A stretch of 64,000 nucleotides of DNA, from assembly GCA_030123525.1 (NCBI GenBank), contig CP126125.1, positions 496,001-560,000 on the forward strand, written 5' to 3'. The position numbers and the translations under genes are program-made. Below, one piece after another: positions 36,784 through 49,800 of this stretch (position 1 is its first letter; every line of letters begins with the position of its first letter). Below the pieces are notes generated by a model. That model did not search any database. It was given only the letters and a program-made list of their open reading frames with translations, and was not told the origin of the DNA. The stretch is from ELB16-189 sp018266435 (GTDB lineage Bacteria; Bacteroidota; Bacteroidia; Cytophagales; Cyclobacteriaceae).

Positions 36784-37170
36784 TGTCTCGTCCTGAAATA
36801 GGTTTACTCTTTCTAAAGTGTAAACAAGATGAAAAAATCAGCTAAAACCATTCAAGAACAAGAGTCTATCATAGCTGAATACTTGTTGGGCGATACCACC
36901 TATCGTAAATTGGGGGCCAAGCATGGAGTTGACTTCAGAGCCATCCATCATTGGGTATCAAGATTTCAAGGAAAACCAGTGAAGAAAGTAAAACCCAAAA
37001 TCAAACCAGTCGATAATCTTCCCAAAAAAGAGTTGCCCTCCGATGTAAAGCAGTTACGGGAAGAACTTCGTAAAGCTAAACTGCACAATAAGTTGCTCAA
37101 TGCCATGATTGACATTGCCGAGGAGCAACTTAAAATTGACATCCGAAAAAAGTCTGGCACCAAGCAGTAA
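36784..37170 (+). mobile_element. Remnant of an IS3-type element (left end plus orfA)
   Basis: The stretch begins with TGTCTCGTCCTGAAATAGG (36784-36802), which looks like an IS terminal repeat, and continues into an orfA-like transposase gene. No orfB with a DDE catalytic domain follows, and no inverted copy of the putative end is found before the 5S rRNA gene. The element is therefore a 5' fragment. The right boundary is unknown; 37170 is only the end of orfA. Confidence 0.55.
36829..37170 (+). CDS. IS3 family OrfA-like helix-turn-helix protein (solitary)
   Basis: A protein of 113 residues. The N-terminal helix-turn-helix (SIIAEYLLGDTTYRKLGAKH, then RAIHHWVSRF) matches the transposase_8/IS3 OrfA type, and the C-terminal heptad-like region (VKQLREELRKAKLHNKLLNA) is the leucine zipper through which OrfA and OrfAB dimerise. 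In an intact element orfB would follow with a minus-one overlap; here only 159 bp separate the stop from the 5S rRNA gene and they do not encode orfB. It can bind DNA at best and cannot transpose alone. Confidence 0.75.
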   Translation: MKKSAKTIQEQESIIAEYLLGDTTYRKLGAKHGVDFRAIHHWVSRFQGKPVKKVKPKIKPVDNLPKKELPSDVKQLREELRKAKLHNKLLNAMIDIAEEQLKIDIRKKSGTKQ

Positions 37171-37283
37171 TACAGGTTGAACAAAATACATTTCGTAATT
37201 ATAAACCCCAGTTATGCATTAGGCCTTATTGATAATTTTTTGGTGATTATCAGTGAGATAATTTATAGTGAATAATCTAGCAT

Positions 37284-37317
37284 AAAAAAAAGGTTATCTC
37301 AGAACTGAGATAACCTT
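37284..37317 (-). terminator. Terminator of the rRNA operon
   Basis: Minus-strand AAGGTTATCTC pairs with GAGATAACCTT (stem arms 37307-37317 and 37290-37300, closing further by CAG/CTG around two bases) and is followed by seven T (37284-37290). It lies 12 bp past the 3' end of 5S rRNA. Confidence 0.92.
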
Positions 37318-37329
37318 CATAATAAAAAA

Positions 37330-37437
37330 CGGGCGGTGTCCTACTCTCCCTGGTTTTACCCTAGTACCATCGGCGCTGGCGGGCTTAACTGCCCTGTTCG
37401 GTATGGGAAGGGGTGTGCCCCGCCGCCATGGCCGCCC
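37330..37437 (-). rRNA. rrf: 5S ribosomal RNA
   Basis: About 108 nt. The minus-strand sequence opens with GGGCGGCCATGGCGGC and ends with GTAGGACACCGCCC, so the two ends pair to close helix I. The inner consensus ACACCCCTTCCCATACCGAA and the GCCGATGGTAC segment are as expected. Last gene of the operon. Confidence 0.95.
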
Positions 37438-37529
37438 TGAGTTCTTTCAATGTCTTCACAAAGTAGCCCTTGCCACACTGGAGAGAAGAAACCAACAAAT
37501 ACAAACCACACAACAGGCGCTGCCGCTGC

Positions 37530-40437
<2,908 letters not shown>

Positions 40438-40729
40438 AACGCTACACGCATTGTCGCGGCACACTGACGCAGTGCCTGTCGTTGATTTCTATCGTTTCGT
40501 CTCTCTCCAATGTGTCAATGAACCATTTGCTGAGCCAGGGTAATGAACTTTGGGAATAACCCCAAAAATTAAAAACCGTGACTGGCAATGCGACAACCGA
40601 ATACCTTGGCCTTATGCTCAAGACCGATGTAAACCTCAGTTATCCTAAACTTCTTCAGTTGGTACTCGCATACCCTTAATCTCTAATCCCGCTTACTACC
40701 CAGCCCGCCAGGCTAGATCAATAAAAAAG
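40438..40729. other. rRNA spacer between 23S and tRNA-Ala
   Basis: About 290 bp of transcribed spacer without a gene; it contains the sequences that flank the 23S 5' end and would be removed by processing. Confidence 0.7.
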
Positions 40730-40803
40730 TGGAGAATATCGGATTCGAACCGATGACCCCCTGCTTGCAAAGCAGGTGCTCTAGCCAGCTGAGCTAATCC
40801 CCC
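40730..40803 (-). tRNA. tRNA-Ala (anticodon TGC)
   Basis: The cloverleaf closes from GGGGGAT to ATTCTCC with discriminator A. The anticodon loop CTTTGCAAG reads TGC, and the T-loop is GGTTCGAATCC. CCA is not encoded. It sits in the 16S-23S spacer, the common rRNA operon arrangement. Confidence 0.97.
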
Positions 40804-40847
40804 AGGCTCTGTCCCCGGGAGTCCGCGTCCCTCCAGCGGCCTCTCCG

Positions 40848-40921
40848 TGGGCCTGCGTGGACTCGAACCACGGACCTCTACATTATCAGTGTAGCGCTCT
40901 AACCACCTGAGCTACAAGCCC
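40848..40921 (-). tRNA. tRNA-Ile (anticodon GAT)
   Basis: The acceptor arms GGGCTTG and CAGGCCC pair (one G-U), the anticodon loop CTGATAA reads GAT, and the T-loop is GGTTCGAGTCC. It is the first tRNA after 16S, 44 bp before tRNA-Ala. Confidence 0.97.
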
Positions 40922-41028
40922 GACTTGGTAGCTCAGGACTAATACCTGATGCCCTCTGCCGTTTGCATGGCCTTTCCTATACTCTTTCAAATAAACTTGG
41001 TTGATGGCGGGCCGGCCAAGGTCTCCAG

Positions 41029-42549
<1,521 letters not shown>

Positions 42550-42804
42550 ATTATCTTCGGTGGCCTCGCGGCCACGCTGTTCTTTATTCGCCCTTGGTCC
42601 AGTTAATCCTACCTAAGCAATTCAATGAACCTCTTACAAAGATCACCTCATTGCTCTCTCAGATCAACTAAAAATCACCCGTATAGGCAATCCTTTAACC
42701 CGCTATCAACCTAGTCTATTTTCAATGAACGTTTAATTGGGTCAATCCCTCAATTTTGCAGGCATGTTTAATTCAAAAACTAAGCCTTTTCCCAAATGGG
42801 AGCG
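42550..42804 (-). other. rRNA operon leader
   Basis: About 255 bp between the promoter and the 16S 5' end, with no ORF of interest. The start of the transcript holds CTCCC then TTT then GGGAA, a small hairpin also found at the tRNA-Tyr promoter. Confidence 0.65.
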
Positions 42805-42834
42805 CAAAGGTATAACAACATTATCTTAAAACAA
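42805..42834 (-). promoter_or_regulatory. rRNA operon promoter (TTG, 19 bp, TACCTTTG)
   Basis: The -7 element TACCTTTG (42805-42812) is a perfect Bacteroidota match, with TTG of the -33 element at 42832-42834, spaced 19 bp. It is followed by GCGCTCCC. It lies 32 bp after the purA stop and about 255 bp before 16S. Confidence 0.88.
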
Positions 42835-42865
42835 TACTCAGTACTAAATTTTTTATTGCGTTTTG

Positions 42866-44131
42866 TTATCTATGGATAGTTTGTTTTCGATCTGGCCCTG
42901 TAGAAATCAATGTAATAGGAACCGAGAGTTCATTTTCTAAAAAAGAAATATACTGAGTCAATTCAATTGGCATTTGGTTTTCTGAGATGTTTGTCAAGGA
43001 CGTTTCCCATCCTTTCAATGTTGTATAGACTGGAATAATTTTTTCATTTACCAACTCATACGGCATTTCTTCAGAGGTTTTTCCATTGCTCAACTGATAG
43101 TGTGTACAAATTTTAATTTCGGGAAAAATATTCAATACATCTGCCTTCATCATCAACAATTGACTTACTCCATTAATCATTATTGAGTATTTCAAAGATG
43201 GTAAATCAATCCAACCACATCTTCGTGGTCTGCCTGTGGTTGAGCCAAATTCATTTCCGGCTTTTCTCAGTCGTTCACCGTCTTCGTTGAGTAACTCTGT
43301 GGGGAAGGGGCCGCTGCCTACTCTTGTACTGTAGGCTTTAAATATTCCATAGACTTCGCCTATGTGTCGCGGTGCAACCCCCAGGCCTGTGCATGCTCCT
43401 GCTGTAACCGTATTAGAACTTGTTACAAATGGATAGCTGCCAAAATCAATGTCTAATAGTGAGCCTTGTGCACCTTCGGCTAAAATAGATGATCCGTTTT
43501 TTATCTCGCGATTAATAAAGTATTCGCTATCGACCAGGTTGAATTCTTTGAGGAAGGAAACGGCATCAAAAAAACTTTTTTCCAGTTCACTCCAGTTATA
43601 CGTTATATCGTATTTGTCAAGAATTTCTGTATGGATGTGGGTTAACTTCTTAAATTTTTCGATAAAGTTTGGTGATAAAATATCTCCTACGCGTAGTCCT
43701 TGGCGGCCTATTTTATCTTGATAAGAGGGCCCGATACCTTTTAGGGTGGAGCCAATTTTATTATCTCCTTTGGCTGACTCGTAGGCTTGATCTAACAAGC
43801 GGTGTGTTGGAACTATCAGGGTAGCTTTTTTGGAAATAAAAAGATTTGATTTTACTTCTAGGTTAAACTGGGATAGTTTTTCTATTTCGGATTTAAAAAT
43901 TATCGGGTCAAGCACTACTCCGTTTCCTATAATATTTTTTGTTTTTGGTCTGAAAATACCTGAAGGGATTTGGTGAAGTACGTGTTTAATACCATCAAAT
44001 TCTAATGTATGTCCTGCATTTGGACCACCTTGAAAGCGAGCCACCACATCATACCTTGGGGCAAGAACATCTACAATTTTTCCTTTTCCCTCATCGCCCC
44101 ATTGAAGGCCGAGCAGTACATCTACTTTCAT
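42866..44131 (-). CDS. purA: Adenylosuccinate synthetase
   Basis: A protein of 421 residues. It joins IMP and aspartate using GTP in AMP synthesis. Signatures are LLGLQWGDEGKGKIVDVL at the N-terminus, with the GDEGKGK nucleotide loop at residues 12-18, QGGPNAGHTLEFDG with the catalytic His, GIGPSYQDKIGRQGLRVGD, LLDIDFGSYPFVTSSNT and GRPRRCGWIDL. Length is standard. It follows the STAS gene by 42 bp on the same strand. No terminator hairpin is seen between its stop and the rRNA promoter 32 bp beyond, so transcripts could run on into the rRNA genes. Confidence 0.96.
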   Translation of the reverse strand: MKVDVLLGLQWGDEGKGKIVDVLAPRYDVVARFQGGPNAGHTLEFDGIKHVLHQIPSGIFRPKTKNIIGNGVVLDPIIFKSEIEKLSQFNLEVKSNLFISKKATLIVPTHRLLDQAYESAKGDNKIGSTLKGIGPSYQDKIGRQGLRVGDILSPNFIEKFKKLTHIHTEILDKYDITYNWSELEKSFFDAVSFLKEFNLVDSEYFINREIKNGSSILAEGAQGSLLDIDFGSYPFVTSSNTVTAGACTGLGVAPRHIGEVYGIFKAYSTRVGSGPFPTELLNEDGERLRKAGNEFGSTTGRPRRCGWIDLPSLKYSIMINGVSQLLMMKADVLNIFPEIKICTHYQLSNGKTSEEMPYELVNEKIIPVYTTLKGWETSLTNISENQMPIELTQYISFLENELSVPITLISTGPDRKQTIHR

Positions 44132-44173
44132 TTTTTTATTTTAATAGATACGTTGAATTGTGAAGAAGTTAAT

Positions 44174-44503
44174 TTATTTTTTATAGTCTTCTTCTGATTG
44201 AATTATTTGAAAAATAGAATTGAGTTTGGTGATAATCAATAATTTCTTAACACTCTCTGAGGGGTTCATTAAATACACTTCTCCTCCTTTATTTCTGAAT
44301 TTTGTTAATATGGTAATCAACACACCGATTCCTGCACTGTTGATGTAACGCAACCCGGCAATGTCGATAATGCATACGAGCACTTCATGGCTCATTGCAT
44401 CATTTACGGCAGAGATTAATTGTGCACCATTATCTTCACCAATTAAATCTCCGCTAATTCGCAAAATCAGTTTTTTGTTTTTTATTTCTTGGGCAAAGTT
44501 CAT
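44174..44503 (-). CDS. STAS domain protein (anti-sigma factor antagonist-like)
   Basis: About 109 residues from the ATG at 44503, whose ATGA overlaps the TGA of fur; a further ATG at 44521 lies inside fur and is less likely. The STAS core is VCIIDIAGLRYINSAGIGVL, with Ser56 at the position phosphorylated in SpoIIAA-like antagonists, followed by VYLMNPSESVKKLLIITKL. Such proteins switch partner anti-sigma factors or kinases. No anti-sigma kinase is next to it. The four-base overlap means its translation depends on fur. Confidence 0.88.
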   Translation of the reverse strand: MNFAQEIKNKKLILRISGDLIGEDNGAQLISAVNDAMSHEVLVCIIDIAGLRYINSAGIGVLITILTKFRNKGGEVYLMNPSESVKKLLIITKLNSIFQIIQSEEDYKK

Positions 44504-44964
44504 ATTCTTTTGTTTTCGCAATTCTCTTTCTTACAAGAAGCGTACAAAATTAAGGAATGGTGCGTTACATTGAAACGAAGCAGATCTTCCACTGTGTTCT
44601 GGATGTTTTGAATTCGCGGGTCACAGAACTCAACTACGTTATTGCAATCTGTGCAAATCAGGTGATCATGCTGCCGGCTACCATACGATTTTTCGTATTG
44701 TGCCAGGTTTTTTCCAAACTGATGTTTGCTTACCAAATCACAATCTACCAGTAAGTCTAACGTATTGTATACTGTAGCCCGGCTCACGCCATATTTTTTC
44801 CCCTTAAGATGGGCATATAAAGACTCTACATCAAAATGCCCGGTGAGTGAATATATTTCTTCCAGAATTGTATATCGCTCTGATGTTTTGCGCAGTTTTT
44901 TATTTTCCAGATAGGCGGTAAAAATGTGTTTTACTGCTTCATATTGTTTTGGGTTTGATGTCAT
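44500..44964 (-). CDS. fur: Fur family metal-responsive repressor
   Basis: About 154 residues from the ATG at 44964 (MTSNPKQYEAVKHIFTAYL); the longer frame from 44994 crosses its own promoter box. The winged-helix part (TSERYTILEEIYSLTGHFDV, YGVSRATVYNTLDLLVDCDL) is followed by the dimerisation domain with HDHLICTDCNNVVEFC and a C-terminal CKKENC; the two Cys pairs form the structural zinc site. It regulates transcription in response to iron, peroxide or zinc; which one cannot be decided. It is first in a fur-STAS-purA unit. Confidence 0.92.
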   Translation of the reverse strand: MTSNPKQYEAVKHIFTAYLENKKLRKTSERYTILEEIYSLTGHFDVESLYAHLKGKKYGVSRATVYNTLDLLVDCDLVSKHQFGKNLAQYEKSYGSRQHDHLICTDCNNVVEFCDPRIQNIQNTVEDLLRFNVTHHSLILYASCKKENCENKRI

Positions 44965-44973
44965 AGTGAATTG

Positions 44974-44981
44974 CAAATATA
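44974..44981 (-). promoter_or_regulatory. -7 box (TATATTTG) for fur-STAS-purA
   Basis: A perfect TAnnTTTG ending 9 bp before the fur ATG, so the message would have almost no leader. No TTTG is found at the usual -33 spacing. Confidence 0.45.
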
Positions 44982-45276
44982 CGCATATAATCAAGGTAAG
45001 GCAGTCCGTTGGATTCTATAATTCAAGGCTATCGGCAAATCAACCAGTAATCTTGCAAATGGGGGTGGTTGATAATTTTCTGATCAAAATATTACATCTG
45101 CATTGATTGACTGCTCAATGAGCCACAAAGATGAGCCTGACCTATTTTCTTTGTGTCATTAAATCTGAGATATATGTTTGAAGTGTGCTTGTTGTCGGTT
45201 GTGCTTTTTCATGGTATTTTTTTCGCGCTCGTTATAAAAACGAAATCGAGTATTGGTGTGGTGCAAGAATAACACC
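44982..45276. other. Region between fur and the radical SAM gene
   Basis: No established gene lies in this stretch of about 295 bp. On the plus strand an ATG at 45174 opens 32 codons to a stop at 45272. The peptide (VCLLSVVLFHGIFFALVIKT) looks like the first membrane segment of Bacteroidota membrane-linked AraC regulators; it may be a leftover of such a gene. Confidence 0.3.
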
Positions 45277-46299
45277 TCAAGAAAATACGGTTGATCCTTC
45301 GCTGCAATTACGGCACATATCAATTGATGATCTGGCTGAAAATAGCGTTTGGCGAAATTGTTTGTACTTTTCTCCTTCCCATATTTCCTTAAACGTTGAT
45401 TGGTTCAAATCGCCCAACACATAGTGGGCATCTTTATCAAAACAGCACGGCACTACTTTGCCGTCCCACGTAACGACACAGCTGTGCCACATTTTCCAAC
45501 ACTCGTCAGCCCACTGGTTTTTAATTGAATATGTGCCATTTGTATTTTTTTTATAGCGCGAATATTTTTCAATTGTGGGAATGAGCTCTGATCCATTTTC
45601 GTATTCATAAATCTGAGCGGTTTTAAGTTTCAATTCATTCACACCAAGTTCACTGGCCATTTTTCGCACATCATTGATTTGGTGCTCGTTGGGTTTCACT
45701 ACTAAAAATTGAAAAATGATATGGGGTGTTCTTGATTTTAATTCTTTTTTCAAGCGTACAATGTTTTTTGTTCCTTCAATAACCTTATCCAGTTTTCCGC
45801 CTATGCGGTACGATTCATAAGTTTCTTGTGTAGTACCATCGATTGAAATTATCAACCGGTCAAGCCCTGATTCTACTGTTTTTCTGGCTGTTTGTTCATT
45901 CAAAAAATGCGCATTGGTAGATATGGCTGTATAAATTTTACGTGATGAAGCCATTTGGATCATTTCCAGTAATTGCGGGTGAAGGAATGGCTCGCCTTGA
46001 AAATAAAAAATGAGATAGGAAAGTGTGGGGGCTAATTGATTAATAATTGATTCTGCCAATTCTATTTTCATCCTACCTGTAGGACGGGTGAATGATCGCA
46101 GGCCGCTGGGGCACTCGGGGCATCTTAGGTTGCACGAGGTGGTCGGCTCGATTGAAATACTGAGCGGCATACCCTGGTGGTGAACCCGGCTGTAAATTTT
46201 TGATATCTTAAAACTGGAATAGACTTGAGCGGCATTCCTAAGCCGGGCAAAGTTTTGCTTTGATATAAAATTTAATCCATCTGTAATTTGAAAACCCAT
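45277..46299 (-). CDS. Radical SAM/SPASM domain protein
   Basis: A protein of 340 residues. The radical SAM cluster is C56, C60, C63 in PTTSCNLRCPECPSGLRSF. GRMKIELAESIINQL and YFQGEPFLHP follow in the usual barrel order. The C-terminal SPASM segment has CWKMWHSCVVTWDGKVVPCC, then YVLGDLNQSTFKEIW and MCRNC, enough cysteines for auxiliary clusters. Such proteins modify peptides, mature enzymes or act in cell-envelope metabolism. No precursor peptide or target enzyme is evident beside it, so the reaction stays open. It stands alone, upstream of a 312-bp gap before fur. Confidence 0.9.
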   Translation of the reverse strand: MGFQITDGLNFISKQNFARLRNAAQVYSSFKISKIYSRVHHQGMPLSISIEPTTSCNLRCPECPSGLRSFTRPTGRMKIELAESIINQLAPTLSYLIFYFQGEPFLHPQLLEMIQMASSRKIYTAISTNAHFLNEQTARKTVESGLDRLIISIDGTTQETYESYRIGGKLDKVIEGTKNIVRLKKELKSRTPHIIFQFLVVKPNEHQINDVRKMASELGVNELKLKTAQIYEYENGSELIPTIEKYSRYKKNTNGTYSIKNQWADECWKMWHSCVVTWDGKVVPCCFDKDAHYVLGDLNQSTFKEIWEGEKYKQFRQTLFSARSSIDMCRNCSEGSTVFS

Positions 46300-46469
46300 C
46301 CGCGTAAAATTGGAAAAACAATAGCAACCTTTGCTCAGTAAAAATAACTCAAAAAACTACTCTTTAGTTTTGGGGTTATCGTACCGGCAACGGGCACCAC
46401 ACTTGCAACGCCTTAGTGCCGGTGTTAATCTGTGATGAGCGAACTAACTTGTTTTTTGTCGCTAATGGC

Positions 46470-46793
46470 TTATGCTTCTCCCATTGCTCCACCAAAATTT
46501 ATGGGAAACTTTGGTATGTCATCGGTCTGTTTGATCGGGCCAAAACTCGCTTCGTATTTACTGATGTTGTCTTTCAACGCTGCGAGCAGACGTTTGGCGT
46601 GTTCGGGCGTGATAACAACTCTCGATTTTACTTTTGCCTTTGGCACACCTGGCATAAGGCGAATAAAATCAATTACAAACTCACTGTTTGAGTGAGCAAT
46701 CATTGCCAGGTTAGAATAAACACCCTCAGCAATTTCTTCAGACAATTCGATATTGATCTGGTTTTGTTCAGGAACGTTTTTGTTTTCTGCCAT
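46470..46793 (-). CDS. DUF3467 domain protein
   Basis: A protein of 107 residues. The domain is recognised by INIELSEEIAEGVYSNLAMI, SNSEFVIDFIRLMPGVPKAK and VVITPEHAKRLLAALKDNI. These proteins are small, cytosolic and conserved in Bacteroidota and other phyla, without a known function. The C-terminus is Gly/Ile/Pro-rich. It follows rpoC on the same strand but lies beyond the rpoC terminator, so it needs its own promoter. The conserved placement next to rpoC is a hint (recollection) that it is tied to core growth. Confidence 0.85.
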   Translation of the reverse strand: MAENKNVPEQNQINIELSEEIAEGVYSNLAMIAHSNSEFVIDFIRLMPGVPKAKVKSRVVITPEHAKRLLAALKDNISKYEASFGPIKQTDDIPKFPINFGGAMGEA

Positions 46794-46833
46794 GATTTTT
46801 AAATTTTCAAGTTGTCTAATTCATATATCTAAG

Positions 46834-46870
46834 AAAAAAATTAGCCAATGGTTTTTCACATTGGCTAATT
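46834..46870 (-). terminator. Terminator of the rplK-rpoC transcript
   Basis: A 12-bp perfect stem, AATTAGCCAATG with CATTGGCTAATT (arms 46859-46870 and 46839-46850), around an 8-nt loop, followed by seven T (46834-46840) on the minus strand, 21 bp after the rpoC stop. Confidence 0.95.
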
Positions 46871-46891
46871 CATTCAGTAGTTAATTGAACA

Positions 46892-49800
46892 TCAATCCTG
46901 CAATTCCCGCTCTCTTATTCTGCGTTCGGGGGCTCCGGCCAATTGTTGGTATTCTTCTTCAGAAGTTACCAACAAATTTTCAAACTCGCGCTGACCAGTA
47001 CCAGCAGGGATCAAATGACCTACAATCACATTTTCTTTTAATCCCATCAATTGGTCTGCTTTTCCTCGGATAGCCGCTTCACTCAATACTTTAGTTGTTT
47101 CTTGGAATGAAGCCGCACTCAGCCAGCTCTCTGTTTTCAACGATGCTTGGGTAATCCCTTGCAACGTAGGGCGTGATACCGCTGCCAAAGCTTCGCGTGT
47201 CTCCACGGTACGCTGATCTTTTCTCTTCAACGAAGAATTTTCATCGCGCAACTCACGGCCGGTAATAATCTGACCCATCTTAAATCGGGTAGAGTCACCA
47301 GCATCGGTTACTACTTTCTTATCCAGCACCAAGTCGTTCACTTCGCGGAATTCAAATTTATCAACGTATTCGCCTGGCAAGAAAGTGGTATCGCCTGAAT
47401 CCACAATTTCTACTTTTTGCATCATTTGACTAACAATACATTCAATGTGCTTATCGTTAATCTTCACACCCTGCAGACGGTATACTTCCTGAATTTCGTT
47501 CACCAAATATTCTTGCACGGCAGTCGGTCCTTTGATTGACAAAATATCCGAAGGAGTGATGGCTCCGTCAGATAACGGCTGACCTGCACGAACAAAGTCA
47601 TTGTCTTGCACCAGGATGTGTTTCGATAGCGGTACGAGATAGCGTTTCTGTACACCGTCTTTTGATTCGATGAAGATTTCGCGGTTACCACGTTTGATTC
47701 CTCCGTACGTTACCACACCATCAATCTCAGAAACCACGGCCGGGTTAGACGGATTGCGCGCTTCGAATAACTCCGTCACGCGAGGCAAGCCACCCGTGAT
47801 GTCACGGCTCTTACCCATCGTACGCGGAATTTTTGCCAACACATGACCGGCTTTAATTTTTTCTCCGGCATCAACAGCCAAGTGCGCTCCCACCGGAATA
47901 TTATATCCTTTTGTTTCCGATTTGCCATTTACAATGATGGCCGGGTTTTTCGTTTTATCACGTGTATCCGTGATCACTTTTTCGCGGTGACCGGTTTGTT
48001 CGTCTGATTCTTCTTTATACGTGATGCCTTCGATGATGGCTTCATAACCGATCTCTCCGTCAAATTCAGAAAGGATAACGGCATTGTATGGATCCCAGTA
48101 GCAAAGCTCTTCGTTCTTTTCTACTTTCTGTCCGTCTTTTACTCGTAAAAATGCACCGTACGGAACGTTATTGGCAATGAGCACACGTTTTTCTGAATCA
48201 ACAATTCTAATCTCACCTGTACGACCCATCACAACTTTTACTTTGTTGTCATCCTTGTCAGTTGTATCAACTGTGCGGATTCCTTCAAATTCAACAACTC
48301 CGGCAAATTTCGCTTTGATGTTTGCATCAACTGCAATGTTGGAAGCAGTACCACCCACGTGAAAGGTACGGAGTGTCAGCTGAGTTCCGGGCTCACCGAT
48401 GGACTGAGCTGCAATAACACCAACGGCTTCGCCCATCTGCACCACTTTGCCCGTAGCCAAATTGCGGCCATAACATTTTGCACAAGCACCAAATTTAGTT
48501 TCGCAAGTCAACACCGAACGAATCTCTACCTCTTCAATAGCCGTTTCGTCAATTTGCTTTGCAATTTCATCTGTGATTTCCTGATTTGCTTCGCAAATCA
48601 ATTTTTCAGAAACCGGATCATAAATATCATGCACCGATGTGCGCCCTACAATCCGCTCTGACAAAGGCTCTACTATATCTTCGTTGTCTTTCAATGCGGT
48701 AACCATTAATCCACGAAGTGTACCGCAATCTTCCTCTGTAATAACCAAGTCTTGAGCAACATCAACCAACCTTCTGGTCAAGTAACCGGCATCAGCAGTT
48801 TTCAAGGCTGTATCTGCCAACCCTTTACGTGCACCGTGTGTAGAAATAAAATATTCCAACACGTCCAAGCCTTCGCGGAAATTAGAAAGGATAGGATTTT
48901 CGATGATTGAGCCTACCGATCCTGCCAAATTTTTCTGAGGTTTCGCCATCAACCCGCGCATTCCTCCCAACTGACGAATCTGTTCGCGGGAACCGCGCGC
49001 ACCGGAGTGCATCATCATGTAGATGGAGTTGAATCCTTGTTGATCTTCTTCCAACTGCTTCATTAGCGTGTTGGTTAACATGGTATTCGTACGTGTCCAA
49101 ATGTCGATTACCTGGTTGTAACGTTCGTTGTCGGTGATCAAACCCATCATGTAGTTGTTCCAAACTGAATCAACTTCTTTCTGAGCCTCTTCTACCAATT
49201 TCTTTTTCTCAGCCGGAACCTTCACATCGCCAAGCCCCATCGACAACCCTCCACGGTATGCCATCTGAAATCCAAGTTCTTTGATATCATCTAAGAATTT
49301 TGCAGTTTTTGCCTGTCCTGCCAATTTGTAAACATCGGCAATGATTGTTTGTAGTTTTTTCTTGGTTAGCAATTCATCTACAAAGCCTACTTCTTCGGGC
49401 ATTACCTGATTAAAGATCACACGACCGGTTACGGTCTCGATCATTTTCTTTTCTATTGTGCCTGCCTTCTTGTCTTTGATATTTACTTTCACTTTAATGA
49501 TGGCATGCTTTGAAAGTTTGCCTTCATTATAAGCCACTATTACCTCAGCCGGTGAATAGAATTTTTTACCTTCTCCTTTTTCTCCTTTTCTTCCTTTCGT
49601 GAGGTAATACAGTCCCAACACCATGTCTTGCGAGGGCACGGTGATCGGTGCACCATTGGCAGGGTTTAAAATATTGTGTGAAGAAAGCATGAGCAGGGAA
49701 GCTTCCAAAACTGCTTCCTGCCCTAGCGGAACGTGCACAGCCATCTGGTCACCGTCAAAGTCAGCGTTGAACGCGGTACATACGAGCGGATGCAGCTGAA

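Noticed and set aside
46383..46423. ACCGGCA/TGCCGGT inverted repeat after the DUF3467 gene as a terminator
   Set aside because: The loop is 27 bases and no T-tract follows on the minus strand.
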